Positions 22,377-31,315 of a DNA stretch of 31,315 nt are shown here, piece by piece (within the stretch, counting starts at the first letter, position 1; the number at the start of each line of letters is the position of its first letter). The translations under genes and the position numbers were made by a program. The notes under the pieces are model-generated. The model worked only from the letters and a program-made list of their open reading frames with translations, searched no databases and had not been told where the DNA came from. The DNA is from Tilletiaria anomala UBC 951 (Eukaryota > Basidiomycota > Exobasidiomycetes > Georgefischeriales > Tilletiariaceae), in assembly GCF_000711695.1 (NCBI RefSeq), contig NW_013546872.1, positions 1 through 31,315 of the forward strand, in the 5' to 3' direction.

Positions 22377-25060
22377 TCAACTATGACTAGTGGGCGTCCA
22401 GCTGACAAGCGGTACACTTTGTGGAGTGCTGCTGTCCGCGGACGTGAGGTCGTCCCACTGCGGCTGCCACAGTGTTTGGATTGTCGTCGCGCCAGACGGG
22501 TTGGGGATGTCGATGATGAGCGTTGTGACGCCCGTGTTGATCGGATCGCCACCATTGGCTGGGTCCGGGTCTGTGCCGTACAGCCTTTCAGCGGGCGGAC
22601 CGTTGTGGGTGAACTGAGCATTGGGCGGCGAGAGGATCTGAACCTTGAGCGTCTTCGCCGAGATTGGCACATTGAGGCCGATTGCTGCGTTTGGGTCGTC
22701 GATTGACTTGATCGTCAGCGTTGCAATGCTGCCGCTGATGGATACAGTCGCGTTGGTCTGTATGCGCCACTGGATACCGTTCTGCGCTACGCCCGCCGCG
22801 ATCTCGTCCTGCAACAGCACCTGCCTGCGGCCGTTAAGCAAGCGGATGCCGCGCTGGACCTTGTCGGCTGTTTGGTTGTACGCCGAACTCATGTCAGTGA
22901 CAAAGTACGCAATGTCGTTCGTGCCAGGCTTGTAGTTGATGTCTGACGTCTGCGTCAAATTGTGTTGCGAGCCCCATGTGTTGCTCGGCGCAGCCATCAC
23001 GCTCTGGTCGGCCTTGTTGATAACGAGTGTGTTCTGGCCTTGCGTGCCCTTTCGGAAGTACTGCCAGCGAGTGGAGCCTTGGGTCTCGTTGCTAAAGTAG
23101 TCCGTGCTCAGGTACTGCGCCGAGCCGTACTCTCCAGCCCAGCGGGTCCCCATCGCATCGAGGACAAAGTCACCGACATCAAGGTCACCGTGTGTCTGGT
23201 GCCCAGTGAGCGCGGACGCCTTCATGGCGACGAAAAGTCCGTTAAAGTCGGTCCACGAGCTGCGCATGCTCATCCAAGATCCGCGCGGATCATCAAAGTA
23301 CCTGTCCAGCGGGAGATTGTTCCAGAAGGCGCCCTTTGCGCTCGTGTCGTACCAGAACATGGCGATTGGGTCCCCGAGCGCATCTGCGCGATCGCGCTGG
23401 AAGAGCGTAAGCAGCGGTTGCTTGTAATAGTTGCCCCACCAGAGCATGGCGTTGGCGTTGGTGCTAAATTTGTTCGGGCCGTGGTCTCCATAGTTGAACA
23501 GACCGCCGTTGCCGCTGACGTACATGTGGTAGTAACCGGTCTGGTAGAACTTCTGGTTCAAGCCCTGATTGTTTCCTGTCGCACTGACAAGGGCAGACTC
23601 GGCACGAGCGGCAGCGTTGGTGCCAAAGTACCAGTAGTTAGCCGTCTCGGCCCAGGTGCCATCGGCGTAAGGGCCATTAAAGCAGTTGTTCTTGATATTA
23701 TCGATGGCATGATTGACAACCTTTGTCGCAGTCTGGCTCAGGTCTTTGGCGTCGTCGCCTATGATGGCCAGCGCACCCAGCAGCATGCCCGAGTTGCACA
23801 CACAATTCCAATTTCCATTTCCATTAACATCCTTTTTCCACCAGCCGTCGTCGGTTTGGTACTGGTTAAGACCTGGCGTGAGACCAAACTGGATGATCCA
23901 GTCCACGATGAACGCCTTCTGCGTGGTGTTCCAGGCGTCGTACATCCAGTCAAATGCGATTGCAAACGCCGCAGTCATCTCTGCGGTATCGAGAAAGTGC
24001 GCCGGGTTCCAGTGTCCATTAGGATGAGGGGGTGGTCCCTGACCGAACTGCACATTGCTGTTGTTACCTGCTGCGACTGATAGCTCCTCCCACGCCCTCT
24101 GCACCCAGCTCCGATCATTGGTCATCTTGTATGCGTAGCCCCAAGACCGGAGGCGTAGCTGTACCTCGCGAGAAACGTCGAGAATACCGGACCTATTGTA
24201 TCCGCCATCAATAGAGTAGTTGGTAGGAGGCATGGCCGCGAAAGCAGTGGCATTGGCCATGACCGAATCGTTCATGATGGTGAGATAAGCATCCTTGTTG
24301 ATTTTTTCGGCCATACATGACCACATGTAGCCGGGTGCGATAATGCGCGGATGCGAACGCAGGTTGTTCAAGCTGAGAGACGAAGGATCCGTGTCGTCAT
24401 TGCATGTGACTGCCGGGTTGCCATTGCCTGTCGGCGCAGCAGTGTTAACAGTCGGCAGAAAACGGGGGTTTCCATAAGGATCTGTGCTGCCGTAGAACAG
24501 CTTGTCCACGCCGCCTGCTTCTGCGTGGGCATTCGCCGTGCTCGCTTGCTTTGGGTTGTCAACGTGGGCACTCCCGACACTGTTGGAGTTGTTCCGCTTT
24601 GCTGCTCGGGAGCCGAAAATAGCCCCGAGGACAGCACCTGCGATGATCAGGACGAGAATGGGAAGCCCAATCAGGAGCCATTTGCTGCGGCGCTTCTGAG
24701 CAGGTGCCTTGTACGAATATTTCTGTGCCGCATGTTGAGCTGGAAGATCCAGCGGGAGAGGGTGCAACAAATTAGCAAGGAATGGATAACTCCTCGCCTG
24801 CCTAGGGGCTACTTGCATTGCTTACCTGCGTTCGGCTGCTGGCTCCAGCCTGGTTGCTCGTAATCCTTGGCAGGAGTACCACCGTACGATGCACCAGCAG
24901 CTGGCGTGTCCGAATAGTAGTATCCGCTCTGGTTAGCAGCGTTGTTGTTGTACATGCCGCCGGTGGTCTGTTGTGGATAGTCCGAGTAGCCGCCACCTTG
25001 GACTTGATACCCAGAGGTGTTGGGGAGAATGTGTGTGTCCTGCGGGCGTTGGTAGGACAT
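22377..25060 (-). CDS. Type II membrane protein with a heparinase II/III-like (alginate/chondroitin lyase fold) domain, two exons
   Basis: Exons (- strand): 25060-24826 and 24739-22377, with an 86-nt intron (GTAAGC donor, CCAG acceptor); 865 residues. The N-terminal ~95 residues are Gly/Tyr/Gln-rich and cytosolic. Basic KRRSK precedes one hydrophobic anchor at about 99-121, with no signal-peptidase site, so the bulk should face outward. At least ten N-x-S/T sequons agree. A helical toroid region carries HWNPAHFLDTAEM (321-333), NWNCVCNSGMLLGALAI (388-404) and TWAETANYWYFGT (440-452). The beta-sandwich region has HQTHGDLDVGDFVLDAMGTR (592-611), the heparinase II/III signature. His residues in these blocks and a Tyr in NYWY are the likely catalytic set. 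Such enzymes cleave uronic-acid polysaccharides by beta-elimination; the substrate here, perhaps a wall or capsule glycan, is unknown. It lies upstream of and in the same direction as the NRPS-like gene, with 1680 bases between. Confidence 0.88.
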
Positions 25061-25444
25061 CCTGATGGAAGCCTGCGAGGTAGCGGAGCAGATCCAGGCC
25101 CAGGATCACTGGCTTTGGGTGGAAAAGCTCGTGAGAACCGAAGGAGAGTTGAGGAAGAGAGCTTGTTGACCAAGCTTGCAATGAGAGGGATGCGAGTTGT
25201 TGCTGAATGGACTTTTCGGCGTCAAGTTGAATCCTCGATCCCAAAAGAGAGCGGCAGTGCTCAGTGGGCCCAAAGGCGGCAAACACGCATGCGCGGGCGT
25301 TGGAGTAGCGGCGCCCGGCTACTGGTGCTGGTGCTGGGAGACAGCACCTACCCAAAGGAAGATTTTGGTTTCCAGCAATAGGTTTCCGCTCCGTGTGGCT
25401 CGCGTCGGTCAAGTGCCCCATCAGAGTGGACACTCATCAGCTGA

Positions 25445-25463
25445 CTACTGCTGTAAGCAGTAG
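25445..25463. repeat. Perfect palindrome, 8-bp arms with 3-base loop
   Basis: CTACTGCT and AGCAGTAG flank GTA. It lies about 385 bases upstream of the heparinase-like start codon. It could be a protein-binding site for a dimer or chance; it has no known meaning here. Confidence 0.5.
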
Positions 25464-28400
25464 ACCCCTTTTTGGGCGTAGCTCAAGCCTTTTCTCCTTG
25501 CGTTTCTCTTTGCCGCGCTCGTGGACGCGCTTTTCTCGAGAAAGTTGGGCAACGTGAGGCTCTCAAGAGGGAGGAGGTCACAAGGGAGAGAGGAGAGAGT
25601 TGCGAGCCAAGGAGGAGGGCTAGGTGAGAGGCTACAGGAAGTGGATCCAAACGGCAGAGCTTGCGAGCTTCCGACAGCCGTCGAAGCTTTGTCCGAATGT
25701 AAACACAACGAGATCTATCACCTTCGTCAAGGCCACTAGGAAGCAATCAATCGATCCGCGTACACAGCAATTCCTGTGTGTACATACAAAGCCCAATGCC
25801 TGACCATGTGGTAGCAGCTTCCCCACGTTCGAGGATAGGACCTCGTAGAAACAGACGGCCTTAGCGTCACCCTCATAACCAAAAAAAAACAATTGCAGGC
25901 TCGGTACAGGGGCGCAGGCGCCATGCGCCCAGGGTGTAGGCGAGCGAAATACGAACATACGTCTTCACTTATCTTGACTCATCTCTGCTGAAGCGGCCTG
26001 AAGCGAAGCATGAAGCCTGAAGTCCAGGCGCATGCACAACGATTATCTTCAAGCCTCCTGCTATAAGATGTACAGCACGTCAGACCCAGCTGCCGGTGCA
26101 ACCAAAAAAGCAAAATGCCAGGCAAGACATGGGCACCGCGATTCCGCCAACCCGTTGGCCCAGTAGGGAGCGAGAGCAAAGCACGTAAACCCTATATAGA
26201 GTAATTCCAACCTAATTTTCTTCCCACCAATCACGCACCGTTGGGTTCAGGATGGCTCAAGTCAAGCAATTGGTCTGAAAACTTGCTCGCCCGGTCAGGT
26301 CTGACAATCGAAGTCACCGATATCGGATGAGAGCCATTCGGCATTAGGCAATGAGCCGATTAGAACTCGGTTGGAAGTTGGAAGTACATTTTGCTTGTAG
26401 GAAGCGCTTGCCGACTGCTGCCACGCGCGGCGGGCAAGGGCCGAAACGGCACGCGATGAAAATGAATTTCGAGGGTGCATACGCAACTTCTTTCCAGCTC
26501 GTCTCGTCTCTATTATATATATATCTACTCGCCTGAAGCATTCCGACGGGGCCACAGTAGACTCTTGTGATCGGCTTGGCCTTTTTGCCTCGACGACGGA
26601 TGATCCGCTTCATTTCATATCAATTTTCAACGTTTTCCGCCGCTGCCCGCATTCAAACATCCTTTGCCGTCTACAACAAAATACAGCAAGAGGAAAGCCG
26701 ACCAATTCGTACAATGTATATATGGTCACGGTTGAACCCATCCCACAGGTTGATGATAGCTTGCATGGTTGGGAGGATACGCTGGCTTGTGTTTGGTGCA
26801 GTGCACAGCAACACATAGAGCGCGAACATCGATGAGGGACTACTCGATCCGTATTGCAGCGAAAATATGTCTGTCGTGAACAGTGACCTGGAGCTCACTA
26901 AATATCGAGCGCATCGGATCATTCATACAATCACACATCACTCATTTGTTTGGCGTTCGGCGCCTGGCTTTCATCCTCTCTTATGCGCGAGGAAGGCCGA
27001 CAGCGGGATAGAGGAGACATTGGCAGAGAAAGCAACGAGGAAGATTTTACCGGGTGGTTTGAGAGTCATTGACCCTTGCACGAGCCTTGAATTTTTGTGG
27101 GCTTCGGTCCGCCACATGGTCTGAATCGACATGCTTCCCTTGATATCAACATCATCATTTCGTGTATCTCTACCGTGAGAAAGCGACCAGCACGGATCTG
27201 TCCTTGAGCAAACAGGATCCAGATGATCTACCAATGGGCCTCAATATGCTTCAGAAACTTCAAATCGTGTTCGTGCGTTGCAGTCGCGATTCGTAGGTGA
27301 CTGGGTGACCGATATCCACCACCACCATGACTCGTCATTGAGGGTTTGCTTTGCAGACATTTCGTTCGGGTTGAAAATTGGATTGACGTCGATCCGGCGC
27401 ATGTTAGATCATGGATGCAGTATGATGATGCAAGGTGATGTGCAAGACGAAATACTCTTGTTTGCCTCTACCGACTCACAGTGCTATATACGTAGTCCTT
27501 CAGTTCTGGGGTGCCGGGTGATCCAGAGGTGATCTACCAAGTGCTGCGAAGATGATTCCGATCATTGGGGTTAACGATGATTTTAACTGTAAACGGTGAA
27601 TACACAGTGATTTGAGGTGAATTTTGGTTATCGATCCAGGGTTGTTATAACTAGTTTTCTGTTCGAGTCTCATCATCGCATCATCTTTCATCACTCATGA
27701 GGCAGACTGCATCAGGCATCGAGTATCACACATCTTATCAGGCATCGTCTTACCTGCGTCATTGGAGCTGTACAGCTTCCGGCAGGACTAGGGCAAGATC
27801 TGGCAGGGGTCAGGCAACTGAGGCATGATGCGAGCATGATCGGCGCGTTGCGCGGCAGCATGCAGGCATCGACACGTATTTTTATCCATATATTGATGCT
27901 TTTCTTTCCTCTCGCTTGCATTTTTAACATAGTGTCGAACATGAAATAATTTGCGCCAAAACCCTGTTAAAACCGGATACTAAAGGGGAAGCAAATGCGT
28001 CGGTTCGACACTCTTGTTAGGCTTTGAACTTTTGAGAGAAGCACGTCAGCAGTGATCAAGGCACTGATTAAAAAAGGGTTCACTTGCATTATTCGGTGTC
28101 GCATCCTCCTATGCATGTACGAGTGTGACTGTGTTCGTCCGATATGCAAGATAAGAAGGGAGCTTGCGACTCCCATCTCCAGCCCTCTCCTACCTAGCTC
28201 TCTGCGGGCACAGGATGGCGTAGGCAGTGTACATCGTGCAGCTGTCTGAGCTATGAAGCGCTACCAGATGCTCCTGCCCTTGCATTACATGGCTTGTGCC
28301 TTTAAGTTTACGTACATAAACATAGTTTTAAGGTATGTTTTCAACGTCTTGGGGATTCAAAGTGAAAAAGTGAACAGGAACCACAAAAAGGCAAGAGCAA

Positions 28401-28723
28401 AAGGCGCTGTCTGCCCGCAGATTTCCTGTGGAAAGGAAACTCCGGGGGAGCAGACGTGGAGGAGGCGTCTGCACGCTACAGCTCCCTCATGCCTTCTGGG
28501 CTCTAGCTCTTCCCTGCGGCGTGGGGCATTGCGCGTGATTGAAACAGGAGGCTTGCAGCGTAGTTCAGCTGGTGATCTTTTTTCAGCGCCCTTTTTCAAT
28601 CATAATCAGACGAACAAGCACATATTGCGCCGCTCAATGGGCAATGGCTCACACTGAGCAATTGTAACACTGCTGCTATGCTGCCCTCCACGCTGATTCA
28701 CCACCACCCTGGAAAGGAGCTTT

Positions 28724-28744
28724 CTTTTTTTTTTATAAAAAAAG
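28724..28744. repeat. T10/A7 inverted repeat
   Basis: A C followed by ten T, then AT and seven A followed by G, forms an A/T-only inverted repeat. The T-run would stop RNA polymerase III, but no Pol III gene is recognisable upstream. Confidence 0.6.
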
Positions 28745-28812
28745 GGAGCCGATCTTCTAGATTTCTCTCGGGCACACTGAAAACTCCGTACGGACACTGC
28801 CTGTCGCCTGCC

Positions 28813-28855
<43 letters not shown>

Positions 28856-28857
28856 TT
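28813..28857. repeat. (TTTA)n microsatellite, about 11 units
   Basis: This is an uninterrupted 45-base tetranucleotide tract. It is likely length-variable between isolates. It lies some 380 bases upstream of the Ser-rich gene's first ATG. Confidence 0.95.
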
Positions 28858-29234
28858 CGGAAACTGGCTACCCCATTGCACACTCGTCTGCTGCTGGCGC
28901 AGGCTAAGTCAAGATGCTAATTCAAATAATAGTCTCTTCCCAATGCAGCAGCAGCACAGACCTCCAGAAGGGCGATGAGGAGGCGATGATGAGGTGAGGA
29001 GCGGCGCGGCGCGGGCTGCAGACTGCAGAGCCTGATTAGTACGGAGAGGAGGTTGGGTTTGAACGGACCGCCGTAACCATCACCTGTATCTTATTCGCGT
29101 GCAGCTTGCTCCAGCCTACAACCCCATATCGTAGAGGTAGAGTGACATCTGTTTGCCTGCACCTGCAAGTCACGACGCGTCAAGTCTGTCTTCTGAGCGG
29201 GACAGGGTAGCTTGCCCAGGTTTCAGCGTGGCGG

Positions 29235-31315
29235 ATGGCTGTCGACGCGAACGCAACCACCACCGCTTCACCGCTATCCTCTTCTTCGCTTCCTCCGTCG
29301 CCAACTCCGTCCGTGGCCAGCACCGGAGCCGGATCATTCACATCAAAGGCCCGCAGTGGCGTCATCATTATTGGCAGCTCCGGGAGCAGCGGCGTCGATG
29401 GCGAGTGCGGGTGCAGATGCCCCTCCTTCCGAGCTCGGTGAAAGGCGCAAGCTCCATCACGCTTTGCCCGTGTCGCTTAATACCAGCATGTCCGGCTCGA
29501 TCGCTTCCGTCTCCAGCAGCAGTAGCGCTGGTGCCTTGTCCTCTTCTCCCAGTTCGGGGGGCTACAAGTTCCCGCCACATAGTCAAGGGCAGGGGCACGG
29601 CGCGTACGGCAACTATTTCCAGAGCGGCAGCGTAGATGACGCGCTAGTAGGGGCGAGCGGGGCGGTGACGATGCAGCTTGCTCACCCGCCCCCCGGCCAA
29701 GGGCAGGGTCTTCCCACGTCATTTCTACCTCACGTTGCATCTTCACCGGCCGGCATGCCCAACTTCCAGCTGTATTGCGAGCGTTCACGCGCCTCCTCGT
29801 CTGGCAGCTATGCCTCTTTCCATACGAGCGCCAGCGCGACGTTTAGCATCAGCGGAGGGGGGAGTAGTCGGATGACCGGCAACGTCAGCGGCAGCGGAGT
29901 GCCAGTAACTGCCACGCCGACGAGCATCGAAGGCATCGACCCGTCCACCTTTCCCATCCCCCCTCCCCCCTCGGGATCAATAGCCGGCTCGAGAAGAGGC
30001 AGCGCTGCTAGCGCCGCAGGAGGAAGTGTCGGCCATCAGCTCCTCGCTCATTCACAATCCCATTCTTCGAGTTCCCACCAGCGCCCGTTTGCCAGCGCAG
30101 CGGCGCTTGCATCTTCGGCATCGACGGAAGCAATTAACACTTCCTCCTCCACCTTGCCGTACCCATCCACTTTCCCCTCCCCTTTTGCGGGCTTCCCAAC
30201 GCCTGCATCAGCATTCGCCTCACCTTCCTCATATTCGTCGACAACCACAACGACCAACATGTCCTCACCAACGAACACCACCGCGCCGTCTTCGACCCGA
30301 TATTCCAATTCGACGCGCGCGAGCACGTGGACGTTCCGCAGCCAGAACTCGGCGCTCTCCGTCTCGGCGCATTGCAGTCCCGCTGCGGGGACGGCTCCGG
30401 AGGCAGCAGCAGTGGCACCGGACGCGCCTGGATCCGCGTTTCTACAGACGGGAGGAGCAGGGGAATGGAATGAGGCGCATGCTCGCGGTGCGCAGCAGCG
30501 GGGACATGGGCTGGAAGGCGCTGAATACAGCATTGCGCACGGCCTTGGTATTACGTCCGATGCGCCGACATCACATCGTTTGCGCACAGACACGGCCGGC
30601 AGCGTCGACGACCCTGCGGTCGGAGCCATCGCAACAGCCGGCGCTAGGGACGAGGCCGTGGTAGCAATCAGCGCATCCTTATCGCATCATCGCTTGCCCA
30701 GCTGGACGGGTAGGATGTCGAATGTCTCACCGCTTGTGCTGCCTGGCATGAAAGAACATGTGCATGAGCACAGTGACGCCAAAGGTGCTGGAAACGCACT
30801 CCCAAACGCTACACCCGCTTTCTCACCCCTCATGGCCAGCACTTCCCTCCCTGAATCCGCCTCTCCTCCTCGCTGCGCTGTGCCAGCGACCAGACCGACG
30901 CAGAGCACAGTCTCAGGCCCCGCACAGTGGCCGCGTCCTCAGCTTCTGCGCGCCAAGACGGAGGACGAGATGATGCATCCGCTCCATTTGCAACCGCAAT
31001 CGCAGGCGCAGGCGCAGCATCACCCGGCCATCCCTGCGCGCCGGGATTCCAGGGCGGCAGCAGCAGCAGAGGGCGGCGTCAGATCGCACTCTACCAATTC
31101 TACGCCAGCATGCAGCCGCAAAGAGTCGGTTACCGTTGCTGCTCGTGTGGCTGTTCCGTCCACGGGTGGCGCCGCCTGGGATCAGGAGAGACCCTTCGCT
31201 GATGCTGCTGCTCTATCCGCTGCTCCGGTTCGCAAGAGCTCGTTGCGCCGCGGCAGCGGCAAGCAAGCCCAAGATACCAGCACCACCGCAGCGGACGCCA
31301 TCGAGCACCAGGAGG
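29235..31315 (+). CDS. N-terminal part of a long Ser/Ala/Pro-rich protein (3' end outside window)
   Basis: A single frame is open from 29197 to the right edge, at least 2.1 kb, far longer than chance in this sequence. Preferred model: exon 1 29235-29437, a 49-nt intron 29438-29486 (GTGAAA donor, branch-like CTTAAT, TACCAG acceptor), then exon 2 from 29487; at least 677 residues. Alternative: no splicing, with a start at ATG 29398 in the long frame. The visible part is disordered, rich in Ser, Thr, Ala and Pro, with Gln-Ala and Ala runs and no membrane segment or enzyme motif. Three RRxS sites, at 29992-30003, 31039-31050 and 31246-31257, fit protein kinase A or a similar basophilic kinase. 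This is typical of the N-terminal tail of a fungal regulator whose domain lies further right. I do not recognise the family. It diverges from the heparinase-like gene across the 4.2-kb spacer. Confidence 0.72.

Larger units (their letters stand above)
25061..29234. other. 4.2-kb gene-poor region between two diverging genes
   Basis: I find no supported gene here. Open frames on both strands are short (up to about 134 codons), without domain motifs or good splice chains. Base composition is visibly less GC-rich from about 26.2 to 28.4 kb than in the coding parts. It contains an 8-bp-arm palindrome at 25445-25463, three copies of CAGGCATCG at 27713-27871, a T10/A7 inverted repeat at 28724-28744 and a (TTTA)n microsatellite at 28813-28857. 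It must include the promoters of the heparinase-like gene (left end) and of the Ser-rich gene (right end). The rest may be decayed repeat or unannotated noncoding RNA, neither of which I can show. Confidence 0.55.

Noticed and set aside
22962-24080. Open frame of 372 codons on the + strand
   Set aside because: It is antisense to the heparinase-like gene. The opposite strand carries the conserved motifs.
28561-28572. A-box-like TAGTTCAGCTGG, a possible tRNA or other Pol III gene
   Set aside because: There is no B box downstream, no cloverleaf, and a T6 run follows within a few bases that would stop Pol III.
28813-28857. Tandem repeat considered as a CRISPR array or telomere-like tract
   Set aside because: It is a plain TTTA microsatellite without spacers or a telomeric unit.

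Overview
The window is nuclear DNA from a filamentous or yeast-like fungus, most likely a basidiomycete and plausibly of the smut lineage (Ustilaginomycotina). The signs are GC-rich coding sequence, short spliceosomal introns (49-112 nt, GTRNGN donors, YAG acceptors), fungal housekeeping proteins (Ura7, Nse2/Mms21, Sat4/Hal4, Vma12) and very long low-complexity Ser/Ala/Pro tracts. The lineage is inferred from style; no species was identified. There are no rRNA or tRNA genes, no CRISPR array and no intact transposon.

Layout: (1) 1-495, C-terminal end of an unrecognised gene, + strand. (2) 797-3102, CTP synthase, - strand, four exons. (3) 3632-5411, Nse2/Mms21 SUMO E3 ligase, + strand, five exons, divergent from CTP synthase. 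(4) 5644-7907, GLTSCR1/BICRA-domain protein, - strand. (5) 9064-11924, Sat4/Hal4-type kinase, - strand. (6) 13891-15300, V-ATPase assembly factor Vma12, + strand, no intron. (7) 15562-20696, a 1627-residue NRPS-like membrane megasynthetase of the epsilon-poly-L-lysine-synthetase (Pls) type, - strand, four exons. (8) 22377-25060, a membrane-anchored heparinase II/III-fold protein, - strand, two exons. (9) 25061-29234, a 4.2-kb stretch with no gene I can support. (10) 29235 to the right edge, N-terminal part of a long Ser-rich protein, + strand.

The left half is ordinary housekeeping: nucleotide synthesis, Smc5/6-linked SUMOylation, probable chromatin remodelling, ion-transport signalling and V-ATPase assembly. 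The right half is the accessory-looking part: a polymer-forming synthetase beside a surface polysaccharide-lyase-like protein on the same strand, followed by a long gene-poor region. The Pls-like synthetase is the most interesting item. It keeps the A-T-membrane-tandem-LbH layout of poly-lysine synthetases. It also has a second adenylation C-terminal subdomain whose A10 lysine is replaced by glutamine, and an A4 motif that looks like an acyl-activating enzyme rather than an amino-acid-activating one. Its product is therefore an open question.
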